The translations under genes and the position numbers were made by a program. Shown here piece after piece: positions 35,516 through 50,856 of a stretch of DNA of 64,000 bases. The stretch comes from Cyathus striatus. Taxonomy: Eukaryota; Basidiomycota; Agaricomycetes; Agaricales; Nidulariaceae. The stretch's first letter is position 1, and each line of letters begins with the position of its first letter. The notes under the pieces were generated by a model, which had not been told where the DNA came from, did not search any database, and worked only from the letters and a program-made list of their open reading frames with translations. The DNA is taken from NCBI GenBank assembly GCA_025738555.1, contig JAOVFP010000020.1:806001-870000 (forward strand). The letters are read 5' to 3'.

Positions 35516-36822
35516 TTACTTGCGCAAGACCTTGAGAAGAGCATTGACGCCATCGAGACCAAATCCGTCAGGAGGGTAGCACACGAACATTGTGTCGGGC
35601 TCGGAAGCAAATTTGCTCTGTAAAACAAAAATAATCAGCCTACGGTAAGTCATGTTGCTAAGGTGGTATCTTACCCTGAACTCTCCCCTTCTCAATAACC
35701 CAGCGGTAGAAGCTACTTTCCCATAAGTCTTGCTCAGCGCGCTGACCTTCCAACCGCCAAGGTTATGCACCGGCTTTAATTTGTCTGAGGCACTAATGCC
35801 AAACGTGACAAGCACACGGTTCTTTGTCCTTTTCGTGATCTCATCCTCGTCGCTGTCGCTGCCAGGAGTTGACTCACGATCAGCCGCCTGCTGTTCATCG
35901 TGTAAATCTTTGAGGGCAGTGTAGATGAGCGCCTCGGAGGTGCCCTTGGGTGCAGAGGGGAAAGATACAGCGTTCTTGATTTGCCAGACTGAACCTCCCT
36001 GTACTGGAGTGAGTATAAGGAAGCCAATTGCTTTGTCGTCTTTCTTGGCGATCCAATAGCGTCTGTGTTCGGCATCTAACCATGGTTGTAGTGTTGTCTG
36101 TAAGCAAGTCGTTACTTAGCAGTTATGAAATGCAAAACACGGGAAAGAGGAGCTTACGGAAGCGATCTGTACACCGCTTTTCTTTGCTTTCCAGTCCCGA
36201 ATGCCTTGCTCCACGGCAGCCTTATCCTCCTCTGTCCACTCGTTGCTCCTGACTTCGTTAACATGTACATCGTACTTCTCTGCGCGGTTCAAGTTCTTCT
36301 TGAGATCCTTGATCACCTTCTGACCTTCATTTCCCTTAGCTTCTGGGCTGGTAAGCTCAACGAGCTTTTCGGGGTCGACTACATCCTCGTAAATGCAAGA
36401 GACGGTGCTCCATCCAAACTCGTCGTTGCCTAGTATCTCTTCGAGTTCGCGATCGACACAGCACCAAATTAGACGAAGTCCTTGAGACTCGATGAAATTA
36501 ATGAAAGCGCGTGCAGTTCCTGGGAGTGCAGCGGATGAAGAAACGAGCGGGTTCCCCCATGCAAAGGCATATGGTTCTATTGGAGTAACGTAAGACGACT
36601 GGGTGAGCAGTGGATGAATAAAATAAACGCGCCCTTCTGCATGTACCCTTGGACAGGTGGGAACTCGGAGCCTTCAATGGGCTCAGCAGACTGCCATATT
36701 TTGTATCGCTCAAACTCGAGCCAGGCAGTAGCACTGGATGTGCCGTGTTTCGCAACGAGATCGGCAATGGATGATTTATCGAAGTTGGAAGGGTCCTGTA
36801 CTGTTCCTGCGGTGTAGGTCAT
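35516..36822 (-). CDS. Stand-alone DUF2156 protein (GNAT-like aminoacyl-transfer fold)
   Basis: DUF2156 is the C-terminal catalytic domain of bacterial phosphatidylglycerol lysyltransferases and, in fungi, of ergosteryl amino-acid synthases; it moves an amino acid from aminoacyl-tRNA to a lipid. This protein starts MTYTAGTVQDPSNFDKSSIA. It contains FAWGNPLVSSSAALPGTARA, FIESQGLRLIWCCVDRELEE, KVIKDLKKNLNRAEKYDVHV, EHRRYWIAKKDDKAIGFLIL, LVTFGISASDKLKPVHNLGG, and ends EPDTMFVCYPPDGFGLDGVN plus ALLKVLRK. No tRNA-synthetase domain is fused. The family call is from recognised sequence flavour. Substrate (ergosterol, other lipid, or a simple GNAT role) is inference. The first intron is ambiguous. 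GC-AG (36577-36632, giving GYMQKEPYAFAWG) or GT-AG with donor GTCCAA (36599-36654, giving FPPSSYVTPIEPYAFAWG) both keep the frame. Confidence 0.72.
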
Positions 36823-38182
36823 GATGGATATGATTGATAGAGAAGTTGAAAGAGTTTGCTTTGTGGTAGGTAGATATATATGTTAGGGGATTATTGAACC
36901 GTAAGACAGCTGTTCGAAGGATGAAATAGTGTGGAGTGACGTCATGGGGGAGACGGAGAGAATGGTTTGATTCCGTCTGCCCATTGGAGTAGGTGTTTGG
37001 AGCCACTGCACCGTCAAAGATGACCGCTGATTATGCACCATGCTTTATCCTTCTTGCACAAGTTCCGAAGAAACAACACCTACAAACCAAGTTGTTGACA
37101 TAATAAATATTCTCACCACGTCAGACCATCAGCGCTCCTCCACAATTCTTCTGTTCTGACTCCGGGAATGGCTTAACATCTCTGAAGGCCTTTGTATATT
37201 TTCTTCATTGTGTACTTCTTGGAATCACTGAACAGTGAACGTTTGAACACCAATATCTTGTATTGAAACTCTAGATTTGTTCTCGTCACGTCCCTCTGAA
37301 ATCGCCGCATTGGATATCTTCAGGCAAGCTCAAGTCGTTCGATCACAACACTAGCGTTGTTCCACTTCACCACAGTGCAATGAATGAATGCGGTGGTTTG
37401 AAAGCCTCTTGGACAACTCGACACTCGTTATCGATCTAGGTTGCTCCTAATTTCCAAATTGACATCATACCAATACTTCGCGAGCTCGGTTTTCTTCCAT
37501 TAAAGTACGTTATATCCTCATTAACCAAGTATAAGGCCTGGTTGGAACGGCGAAAACCACTTGTTCGATCCTTCATTTGCATCGAATTACGCTTGAAAGT
37601 GGTTAAAACCGGTACTAGAATCCTCTTATCTACACTTCTCTAAAAGTAGCATTCAAGGGGTATCAATCGGTACAAGACTTTTTCTGGTTTACCGCTTTCT
37701 CTAATTAAAGAAAGTCAGCTTTTTTATCAGCTGCTAGGTTTGACTGTTTGAGATTCTACTACTCTCAGAGCTATGTGCAGGCGATAGGGTTTACAATAGC
37801 AAAACGGCCGATATAAATTTTTGTCATGAAGATCGAAGGGTAAGCAGCGGGTAAGGAGATCAAATCTAAGCACATTTAGAACTTTACTATATTTCGCAGA
37901 TCAACCTCCCCATATACGTTTGGCTTCTTTCATGAACAGCTGACTTGCTATGCACAGGCTGAGGTACCAGTCATGCTTACTTCGAAGTTCTATTGATTAT
38001 ATATACTGTGGTACAAATTTTAGGTTTGTACTCGTAACTTCGCGTTACGTCAAGGCTTGCAAATAGGATTATGCCGAAGTCACCATAATGTTGAATATAT
38101 ATACATGCCTCGCACCAAGTCTAAGTTCCCCTCTCCCCCCGGTCCCCTTCTCTCCTTTCTAACAGGCTCTCCTCTTCTTCCA
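36823..38182. other. Intergenic region between DUF2156 gene and second P450
   Basis: Divergent upstream regions of two genes. No exon chain, RNA gene or clear repeat. An in-frame ATG at 38105 could extend the P450 by 26 residues but precedes an un-P450-like Pro/Ser-rich stretch. Confidence 0.45.
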
Positions 38183-40329
38183 ATGATTTATAACTTGAAT
38201 GACCATCTTCCAACCTTGGTTGGCGGTATTATCTTGTGCTTGGTCTGCTGGGGCATGATCGGACGGTCTTCCAGGCGCGCCGCATTGCCTCCCGGACCAA
38301 GGGGGTTGCCAATTATAGGAAATATGTTGGATATACCTGTCGAAAAATCATGGTTAACATTTCGAGCTTTGAGTCATCGCTATAGTAAGATTACATTTAG
38401 TGTCCGTTAATTTCAAGTGCAATGTTGATGAATTTAGACTCTGATATTATACATATAAACATGCTCGGGCAATCAACCGTGATTCTTGATTCTATAGAGG
38501 CTGCGACAGAGATCCTTCAAAAGCATTCTGCCAAAAGCTCTTCAAGGCATGGGATATCTGTTACTGGAAAGACCTAATTCTAACCTACGATTTAATTTGA
38601 AGGCCGAATATGCCAATGATCAATGAGTTGTAAGTATTAAAGTTCCAACCAGCCCACTACATACTTACATTTGCGCCATAATCAAGAATAGGGTACAAGT
38701 GGCATTTCGGATTTATGCCTTACGGACAGGAATGGAGAGGTGAGCAGGGACAGATTAGACAAGAGTTCTCACCATGCTTTTTTTAACAAGATCTTCGAAA
38801 AATATGCCATCAAGAAATTGAGCTTCCTGCCGGAACAATGCATTATGAGACAGCTACTGCAGCTTCTCGGAGATTCTTAGTGAAGATGCTAGATAACCCA
38901 AGGGGTTTCTGGCAACAGGTGGAATAGTATGTGAAATGCCCACATGTTGCTTATGTCCTAAACTGATTTAAACCGTAGTATACCTGTCTTATTCATAATC
39001 TTTGTTTGCTATGGAATTGTGGTCAGCGACGAAAATGATCCTCTGATTCAAGATGCGAGGGTAGCAATGAATGCAATGGCAGCGTCAGGAACTGCCAATG
39101 CATTTATGGTAGACAATCTACCATTACTTCGTTATTTGTGGGATTGGTTGCCTGGGACCGACTTCAAACGAAAGGCTAAGTACTGGGAGCAGTATGTTGC
39201 TAAAATGCCGGAGAGCGCATTTGGGGCTATGCTCAAAGTTCAGGTAGAAATGGAAATTATGAGACTTACATGAAGGTTTCTAATTTCTAGTCAGTCGAAA
39301 TCAAAGGAAGCCGTATATCCCTCGCTGTGTTCCCGGGCTCTTGATCGATTCGATAATGAAGAACACATAAAAAATACGGCTGCGGCAATATACGCTGGTG
39401 AGTAGTTACATTTAGCAACTCAGAAAAGTGAACTGTGAGGTTGATTAACGCATTCAACCAAGGTGGGACTGATACGGTAACCATTTCATTATTAATTAAC
39501 ATCCAGATATTTGCATGCTTATTGAAGAGATAGACCACATCGGCTTTGCAAACATTTGTCCTTGCTATGCTGCAATTTCCGGACATACAGAGAAAAGGGC
39601 AGGATGCCGTTGATGCAGCAACTTTTGGTAAAAGGCTTCCGAATGATTCAGATATGGGTGCAATTCCCTATGTGGATGCGATTGTTTTGGAAGTTTTTCG
39701 TTGGAAGCCTGTTGTGCCGCTGAGTAAGTACTCTGTGATATTGGCATAATGGCTGAGCCTGAACAATGAAAATAGCAACACCCCATGCATCTACAGAAGA
39801 TGTTTATTACAAAGATTACTTGATCCCTGCCGGAACGACTTTAGTAGCAAATGCATGGTATAGCATACCGTTAAATGATATCTCTATCGAACTCAACGCT
39901 AAATAATAACAGGTCTATTTTATATGATGAATCTGAGTACGGGCCGGATGTAAATGTATTTAATCCAGAGCGATTCCTCAAAGATGGAGAAATCAGCCAA
40001 AGTATTCGTGACCCTAGGAATGCTGCATTCGGTTTTGGTCGTCGCGAATGTCCCGGAAGAACCCTTGCGATGGCATTGCTTTGGAACACTGTTGCATCAT
40101 TCCTCGCAGTATTTAACATCGTAAAAGCTGAGGACGAAAAGGGAAATATCAAAGAGCCCAGTGGAGAGTATACTTCGGGGCTCATGTCGTGAGTATCTCA
40201 TATTTATCAGGTCACTATACATAGCAGCTAATCTTTGGAGGAAGCTTTCCTGTTCCATTTGAGTCTAGGTTCCTACCCCGCTCTCTAGACGCAGAGAATT
40301 TGGTTAAGGAGGGGCTTATGTATTTATAA
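38183..40329 (+). CDS. Cytochrome P450 monooxygenase (OrdA/CYP64-like Agaricomycete family), 12 exons
   Basis: Second heme monooxygenase in the window, unrelated in detail to the first. Exons: 38183-38384, 38438-38546, 38603-38629, 38687-38739, 38791-38926, 38979-39243, 39295-39397, 39463-39476, 39534-39723, 39776-39857, 39913-40188, 40245-40329; 513 aa, all phases closing. Landmarks: TM anchor VGGIILCLVCWGMIG, LPPGPRGLPIIGNMLDIP, I-helix IYAGGTDTTTSALQTFVLAM (split by the 14-nt exon 39463-39476), ExxR in VLEVFRWKPVVPL, ERFLKDGE, and heme loop FGFGRRECPGRTLAMALLW with the Cys ligand. Intron 2 is GC-AG. This pattern matches the expanded mushroom P450s often labelled O-methylsterigmatocystin oxidoreductase-like; actual substrate unknown. 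Confidence 0.92.
38547..38602 (+). other. GC-AG intron in the second P450
   Basis: The exon ends TCAAG and the intron begins GCATGG, ending TTTGAAG (56 nt). Splicing gives HSAKSSSRRPNMPMINELIG, the expected P450 sequence; no GT donor in reach preserves the frame. Confidence 0.78.
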
Positions 40330-40898
40330 GAAAGCTACATTCATTGTTCATTGTTATTAGTTTCTCTTGGACCAGTCAAAAAAAATTGTAAAGGGCGGAT
40401 TTTAAAGAATCAAATTTGTTCCAATTCGCGCCGAAAGTTTGAAGTTCAATAACTTGGCGCACGATGTTTGTTGACTGTTTACATAAATTTGTGCATGTAC
40501 CTGAATCATAAAGCATTCGATTCGGAGTCGTCGCAGTGCGCACTCATATAACCAGCATGTAATTATAACGCCATACTTACCAACGTACCACCTGAAAATA
40601 TGAAAACTTGCCTTGAAATTATGGTACTTAATAATATGTCGAGAAATAGGTACATAATACTAAGTCACTTCGGAATATAGTATCCATCTTTCCGAGCCGC
40701 ATGTTTCTGGACTACATTTTTAAATCTCATTCTCGCCGTTGGTTTCTACTAAGACCGATGCAGCACGAGGAAGGCACCAATACAATTATTTCTAACAAGT
40801 ACAGAAAATCTCGGCAGTAAGGGACGAAATACGGGAAAGGAAAACAGTTATACAAAGGTATGTTTTTGTGGTCCATTGGCATCATGGTATCCTTCATT
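40330..40898. other. Convergent spacer between P450 and MCM4
   Basis: AT-rich 3' flanks with an A7 run at 40379. No gene or repeat recognised. Confidence 0.45.
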
Positions 40899-44269
<3,371 letters not shown>

Positions 44270-44415
44270 GGATGGTATGGGTATGAGATGGAGGAAGGAA
44301 GACAAGGCAGAAGGACGCGACGCGACGCGTCAAATTTGAGTGTAGGGCCGGCACTTGCTTAGAGCAGGTCACGGTGCCACTCGCAATAGTTGCCCTCAAC
44401 CACTTTTCGAATGCG
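44270..44415. promoter_or_regulatory. Bidirectional MCM4-ORC3 promoter with MluI box
   Basis: Only 146 bp separate the two start codons. It contains three overlapping GACGCG words ending in the palindrome GACGCGTC (44324-44331), which includes a perfect ACGCGT MCB at 44325-44330. The box is 56 bp from the MCM4 ATG and 86 bp from the ORC3 ATG, so one site could serve both origin-licensing genes. Confidence 0.65.
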
Positions 44416-47149
44416 ATGTCCGCAAATCCCAAACAAGCCTTGGAAGACATCAACCAGGTACTCGCCTCAACCCCGCCAGAAATCCCATTCTCACCTCTCA
44501 TCCACAGCCCACCGTCTTCATCCCATTTACACCTCAACACCACCAACAACCCCGTATTCCACAAACACCCTATCCCGCCCATGACTTTCCCCAAGGCGCC
44601 ACCTTGCGCTTAGAAGCCTACAGAGCAGCCTGGGCAAAATGTCTTGCCAGAATCAAAGTTCGTCCTTGATACGTGCTATACTATCCATCTAATGCTTCAC
44701 GTCATTAGGATATTGTAAATGCATTACATGCTCCTCTGGCTGCCTCTATCGCACACCAAATTCATACCAGTTACTCGAACATCCTCCCGGGATTGCCATA
44801 CCCAGAACTTCCCGTCATATGCGTTACCAGTGTGTTCGCATCCTTCTGTCTCTCTCTCATTCACATTCTAAATGTCCTCTTCGCAGACCCGTCGCCAACC
44901 TCGACATTCCTTTCGTCTGTTCTTGACGCAGCTGAACATCATAGCGACCAAGACACCAGGCGATTTTACACAACTCACCTTTATCCTACCGACTGCGGGA
45001 ACATCATGTCCACCATGAAAGCTCTTGTGTCTGGCTTAATCGATGCCGACGACGGAGAAAGGCGTATGTTTCACTCCTACTTGACATTAGTGATGTCTAG
45101 CTTATGCTTTCGAAAGCGAAGAGATATGGAACATCACTCGCGAACTATGATATAAACTACCTGAGGGCTTGGTATATGACATTAACAAGGAAACAAAGTA
45201 TGATCACAACTTGCCACTGCCCTCACTTATAACTCTACTAAACTATGCAGAACTTGACCCAGAGTCTCTGCCGAAACTTCTTGTAATTCTTCACGACTTT
45301 GAGCAGCTTGATGAAGATGTTATCCAAGATATGTTTCATATCTGCAGGTAGTTAGTCCCAATATAACTTGCGCTCTTCTTGACAATTTCTTTTATCAAAG
45401 CGCCCACACACCTTCTCTGCCACTCGTCTTCCTCCTTTCTCTCTCTTCACCAACAACGCCTACGTACCTTCACACTGCATACCGCTTCGGCACGCTATCC
45501 CTCCTCCGGATACATACTTTCTCCGTCCCTACAGGGCGCAAGATTGCCAATGATGTTCTGCAAAAGGTCAGTGCACACTTATTCCTTTAGACGTTGTCCG
45601 TTTCTGAGATCCAAAACAGACATTCTTCGACCCCGACTTTACACCTCCTCTTACTCTCGGCCCACATTCCCTCGAGTTCATAGGAGACCATTTTACACGC
45701 ACTTCAGCTTCCCTCGAAGGACTCATCACCATGATCCAGGCACGCTTTTCCTCCCGCCTCCTCTTTTCTTTACCCTGACATTTTTCATAGCTTGTATACC
45801 TAAAGCACTTCCTCTCCGATCCTCTTTCCTTACTCTGCCTTGCAACACCCCCTGAGACTATTCTTTCCTCCCCCGAATCCTACCGCTTCCTAGAAGGCCT
45901 CTCTGCTCGCCTGAGTATCGTCGCAAACGATTCACACTCAGAAGTGCAAGCCGCTGGTTGGCTAAATGCGTCTCTAGTTATTGATCGAATCAATGAAGCT
46001 CGGACAATGTTCAAAACGCATGCGGGGAAAATAAGAGTAGGGTTTAGCTTGGTGTGTTTATTGAGTGATACGATGGTAGACATAGGTTACAGACAGATCG
46101 TGAAGGGAAAGTGGGGACTGATTGACATCATGAGCGATTCGTTGCGAGGCGAGCTTGATGCGGATGTCAAAGCCCTTGGAGCAGCCGTTCAGTGAGTATG
46201 CATTCTCGTGTTTATGCTCTTCATTCTTACACGCTTGTTAGGAAACTTCCCGTTGATCAGCTGCGAACTGTTCTTGGCAAGCTGCATACCTACCTTCACG
46301 AACGTTCTGATGAAGTTCGTACGCAAGAGGAAGATGCTCGTACACAGATCGTACTCTTCCGCAGTAGCCTCCCGAGTGCAGAAAGCAGTCGACCTCGGGA
46401 TATAAAGGATATAGCAGTTAAAGTGAGTAAATGGGTGATTGGCTATCTCAAGTATGTCTTCCTCATTGGCATACGGTAAAAGTTCTAAAATTTTCCTTCG
46501 TAGTTCCCTCTTCTACCCATTAGAGGATGTCCCGCTCTGGGATATATGGTATACTGGAGAATCACCGTTTCCCTCTGAGGTCTGTTACGATTTGCCCTTT
46601 CCGCTTTTCTTCCTGTCTGATCACCTTGTTTAGCTTTTGAACCCCTCGATTCGCGCTTCCCTTCTAGCGGGCCTCCTGCGTCCTTACGATTTCTCGCTCC
46701 AGCCACCAACTTCCACTCCTCCAATCCATACTCTTCCAGACACGAGTATTCTTTTCAAGCGATATCTCGACGGCGGGAAGATGTTGAATCTATATGATTG
46801 GTTTGAGTCCTTCCACGCGGTTCTCGATAAACAGCGCGATATCAAACCCAGAGAACCTGTGACGCCCAAGAAAGTGCGCAAAATAGCCTCTGTATCTCCG
46901 GTAAAAACTTCACCTACGAAGAGTGACTTGCGCTCGTTGTCACTCTCCCCCAGAAAGCGGGGTAGGAAGCGAAAGGAAGAGGAGGGGGAAGAAGCGCAAA
47001 ACGATAGGGATGACGATGAGACCTGGAAGATCCAAGTGCAAGCACGGTTCATGCGTGCTCTCCACGAGTTGGATTACTTGGGATTCATTAAACATACGAA
47101 TAGGAAGGCGGATCATGTGCTCAGGACTGTATTCGAGGTTGGAGATTGA
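44416..47149 (+). CDS. ORC3: Origin recognition complex subunit 3
   Basis: Subunit of ORC, which marks replication origins and loads MCM. Twelve exons: 44416-44457, 44508-44657, 44709-44829, 44887-45063, 45117-45197, 45251-45347, 45401-45566, 45620-45739, 45791-46191, 46242-46451, 46504-46579, 46634-47149; 718 aa. Recognisable blocks: MSANPKQALEDINQPTVFIP, LRLEAYRAAWAKCLARIKDI, TSLANYDINYLRAWYM, KLLVILHDFEQLDEDVIQDM, LRIHTFSVPTGRKIANDVLQ, the helical insert, and the C-terminal MLNLYDWFESFHAVLDKQ. A basic stretch near the end (SPRKRGRKRKEEEGEE) may be a nuclear localisation signal. Intron 2 has the GTTCGT donor and intron 8 is GC-AG. The pairing with MCM4 supports the identity. Confidence 0.92.
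45740..45790 (+). other. GC-AG intron in ORC3
   Basis: The exon ends ATGATCCAG and the intron begins GCACGC, ending TTTCATAG (51 nt). Splicing joins LEGLITMIQ to LVYLKHFLSDPLSLL, as expected in ORC3. Unspliced reading stops within 13 codons, and no GT donor is available at this point. Confidence 0.78.
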
Positions 47150-47364
47150 TAACTGATGGCAAAACAAATCCGCATTTATGTCTCTGGTAGGGCTTTGTAT
47201 TGTCATTAAATCTCATGAATTGTCGATAACATGTATCGCTAATGAATGGCTAGGTCATATTTTCTAACTATCTGAAGTACCTTACAGCGTATCACTTGTA
47301 CATAGTAGTCAAACAGAAGTCTTCCGTGCAGTCGCGTCGTAAAATGAATCGTGACCTGTAGAAC

Positions 47365-48518
47365 CTAAGCCTCTCGAAAAGCTTCCTTCTTCCCCTGCGC
47401 GGGAGTGGGAAGGGAGGCGTTTACCGCGAATTGCATTGCATGCATGGGTGATATTGACAAGTCCTTGAAGGAAGCACTATCTTCCCTCCCAGTAACCCAA
47501 ATTGTCGCGAACAGCACACCAATAATCTCAACATAAATGCTGCATATCATAACCATCCAATAATTAGTCGGATTTCCCGTCTTGGCGCTAACTAAGACCA
47601 ACAAAGAAATGTTGAAGAATGCTGGGAACACGAAGTTCGACGCAGCAATCCAAAATAGATCCCTGAGTTTAGAAGCATACGTATCTACAAAGGTGATGTT
47701 AATACTGAGCAGAGCTTAGTGGACCGAACCATCACTGCATACTTACATTTGAGTTTCTCCTCGGAACCATAAAATCTTCCCGACAACGTGCGAGCTTCCC
47801 GTAGCTTCCACAAGAAAATAGCAGAACAAAGACTATTATGACATCAGCTATGTAGTTGACAACTTAAAATGCTCAACCTTGTGACGTACCCATTATCGAC
47901 TAGCTGAAGTGCCCAACCGATTATGTCTTCTGGCATATTTTTTGCAACAAGAACGAGATCAGACTGCGCTGATCGAAGGTGCAGAGTCTTCTTCACGAAC
48001 TTGGATAGGAATATCAATATATCCACTGTTCTTCCTATCTTCAACACGATAAGAGGGCCAAATATAAGGACAAGTTTTTTTGTTGACGTAGTAGCAACCG
48101 GGAATACGCTGACGACACGAAATAGAAGGATGGAGTCTATGAAGAGCTCGACTGACACTGTCAGACACAGATATGTTACATATACGGGTTTGCTGATACC
48201 GTTGAGTGGATCTCCAAGAGTCTTTAACTGCGAATACTTAATGATTAATATATGACCGAGCGACTTCCTGAGAAAATGGAATGTACCTACCAGAATGACC
48301 ATATTAAGAACCCCCATTGCAATGCCAATGAAAACAGATACTGCATTAAATATGAACAATGGCTTTCGCCTTCGTTCTGGTGTCGAGGATGCAAACAAGA
48401 GAAACATCAACGGTATCGAAATACCAAGCCATACTGCGCAGATTGTGAGGACATTCAAGCTAGGCTTGATTACTTCAATGTACAGCAGCAAATCTGGAGG
48501 AAGTTGTACTGTGGCCAT
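47365..48518 (-). CDS. Seven-helix membrane protein, receptor-like
   Basis: Starts MATVQLPPDLLLYIEVIKPS and ends AQGKKEAFREA. I count seven hydrophobic segments: LNVLTICAVWLGISIPLMFL, IFNAVSVFIGIAMGVLNMVI, VYVTYLCLTVSVELFIDSIL, KLVLIFGPLIVLKIGRTVDI, the LCSAIFLWKL segment, FWIAASNFVFPAFFNISLLV, and MVMICSIYVEIIGVLFATIW. Three introns join in phase. The loop TPERRRKPLFIFN after helix 1 recalls the RKxPIFIxN loop of Ste2-type pheromone receptors, but this is a loose likeness; it may instead be an unclassified Agaricomycete 7TM family. Convergent with ORC3. Confidence 0.72.
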
Positions 48519-49305
48519 AACAAGTTTCTTAGCACGGTGGGTGAAATATCATGCAACCTTCTGGCACCCTTTCTATATGAATATGCCACCACGGACGCTG
48601 TTTGTATCAATGCATACCTAACATGTCCACTGCGGAGCCCTTCCAGGAACGATGTGACTAAAGTTTTCAGACCAGTTTCTATCAGTCCCCCGGGAGGTTT
48701 ACTGATCCGCGACCTAATCTATCGAGGGTATAATGGATTGGTGCCCATTGCAACTTGGATAATCATGTGGACGTATATGCACTGATGCAGTATTTGACGC
48801 TACGTGAACTGGGCAAAGGTACTGCCCTCACGGAGATGAAAGACTCCGAGACGGCGAAATGTGGAAGTGAGGTGAGAAGCCAGGGGAGAAGACATTTAAG
48901 AGAAATGTAGAAAGTATGAACCACGCTGTACCCGGTGGAGACGTAGACAAAGGTGTCCTGTATGATTATCATATAAAACACCGCCATCATGGTCCGTTGA
49001 ACCCAAGAAGTATAGGCAGCTGCAAGACCCTGGCTTGTGATTTTTAACCACATTGGCCATTGTTGCGAAGAAGCTTAGATAGCTTGCTTGGCTGACTCGC
49101 AATCATTGTCAACACCTTTGATCATGGATTCCTAAACGTGATTCGAAGTTCAAATGTTCAAGCTTCAAGTCGAAGCTTTGAAGAGCGCTTCCTCATCAGC
49201 TTCAACCACCTCATCTATGCTCTTGAGCCTCCTACCATTTCTGATATAGTCAGACCTCTGCAAACGCTGCTTTCAACCGCGCTTGTAATCTTGTTATAAT
49301 CAGTC
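48519..49305. other. Divergent intergenic region between 7TM and BTB genes
   Basis: Upstream regions of two divergent genes. An open frame on the minus strand near 48763-49053 has some hydrophobic stretches but no start/splice context linking it to the 7TM gene, and no family. Confidence 0.4.
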
Positions 49306-50393
49306 ATGGTTGCGGAACGCTCTTCACTATGGTTCGACGACGGAAACATTGTTCTGCAGGCCAGCGATACACAATTTCGAGTCTATCGCGGAATGTTAAC
49401 CCGTCATTCGACGGTTTTCGCAGATATGTTTTCGATTCCCCAGCCATCCCATACTCATACTTTTGACGACTCAGATGTGGTAGATGGATGCCCAGTAGTA
49501 CATTTGTCTGATGCGGCGGAAGATATGGAGTATGTTCTATCGGCATTGTTTTTGAAGTGATTATTGTTCAAAATATCATCGAAAATTGTTCATAAGTAGC
49601 TGAAGCACCATGCTAGCTCATTTTCAAGCACTCGATCCCAGCCACTTGCGGTAATAGCTGCTCTTCTTCGTCTTGGACGGAAGTACAACTTTGAGAAGCT
49701 CCAACAAGACGCGCGTGCTTTCCTCGAAAAAGATATACCAAAGACATTTCAGACATTTCGTCGGCGCGCATCAAATTCAAGAATCATATCCTATCCGGGT
49801 GTTGAATTTGACATCGCGAACATAGTCCATGAGAACCAGATGAATACCCTACTTCCTGTGGCGCTTTACGATTGTCTAATATATCCGATGGTAGGCAATC
49901 TGAGCCTTCCGTTTCCGTCGTTGTTCATCTATTTATCTTGCATTAAATAAAGGAAACCATCATCTCCGGAGTTACAGGAGAAAAAGTCACGAAGTCAGCG
50001 ACCGCGTTGTCGCGCTTAAACCATGAAAACCAACTTCGTGTAGCCCTTGCTAAAGAGCGAATGTCCACCGTGCGTTTCAAGTATTCTTATAGCTGGGCAT
50101 CTACAGAATATGCATCTGTATTCCCGGCCAGAAACTGCGAATCTTTGAATTCGCTGATTTGCCCAACGAGGAGTCGCTCGATAATAAACACAATTGCTCA
50201 GCAAGTGCCAGTGCAATCCTTTTTGGGTCTGCAAAAGTTCGACAAGCTGTTTTTTAAGTCTTACTTATGCGACGCATGCCTTGAAGTCGCGGAAAAATAT
50301 TACGAGGAAGGAGCGGAGGAGATGTGGGATGAGTTACCTGGATATTTCAATTTGGACCCTTGGGATAAACTTCAAGACGACGATGTTTGGTAA
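49306..50393 (+). CDS. BTB/POZ domain protein
   Basis: Three exons (49306-49556, 49617-49890, 49953-50393) give 321 aa. The N-terminal BTB fold is clear: SSLWFDDGNIVLQASDTQFR, VYRGMLTRHSTVFADMFSIP, VVHLSDAAEDMEYVLSALF, followed by AVIAALLRLGRKYNFEKLQQ, the helical part typical of mushroom BTB proteins. BTB domains mediate dimerisation and Cul3 binding; Agaricomycetes carry many such genes of unknown role. The C-terminal half includes a short CDACLEV motif and an acidic end. The second exon may start 12 nt later at another in-frame AG. Confidence 0.85.
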
Positions 50394-50856
50394 ATCGCAT
50401 AGTTCATGCATTTTTGTGACCAGATACTCCGTGTTAAATAGAATGTTGTGTGCACTCAAAATTTAATTGATCTAGGTGACGCAAGGCAACGCCTCAATCC
50501 TGACATAAGTACATAGCTCTCGTAGTAACATCTGCAGCCCTGGTATATGTACTGCATCAAACATATCGGGATAAACCATACTACATCCCTCTCATATACT
50601 AAATCCCATTTCCAATAATATCGTCCTGTCTCAGCACGATACGATAACTATCTTCGTTCAGCATAACCAGTGCTGAAGACATGTACTTGACCACGAGCTT
50701 CAAAACCGGACGTGCAGCGATCTAGATTAGACTAGGCAGCCGATGCTTCCCAGCTACCAAAGAAAAAGGTGAACTGTAGCTGAATGGCTCATCAGTCATA
50801 CAGAATTCAGAGAAGAACCATGCATACATCTGTAAGCGGAAGTGTTTCGTCCGGGG
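50394..50856. other. Convergent spacer between BTB and UPF3 genes
   Basis: 3' flanks of two convergent genes; no other feature recognised. Confidence 0.45.

Noticed and set aside
37553..37610. Short inverted words (AAAACCACTT ... AAGTGGTTAAAACC)
   Set aside because: Only about 8-10 bp pair, too weak to call an element.
38105..38182. Upstream in-frame ATG for the second P450
   Set aside because: It would add 26 Pro/Ser-rich residues before the membrane anchor; the ATG at 38183 gives the usual P450 N-terminus.
48763..49053. 96-codon minus-strand frame upstream of the 7TM gene
   Set aside because: Considered as a missing first exon, but the 7TM gene already has a complete start and seven helices; no phase-correct junction found.
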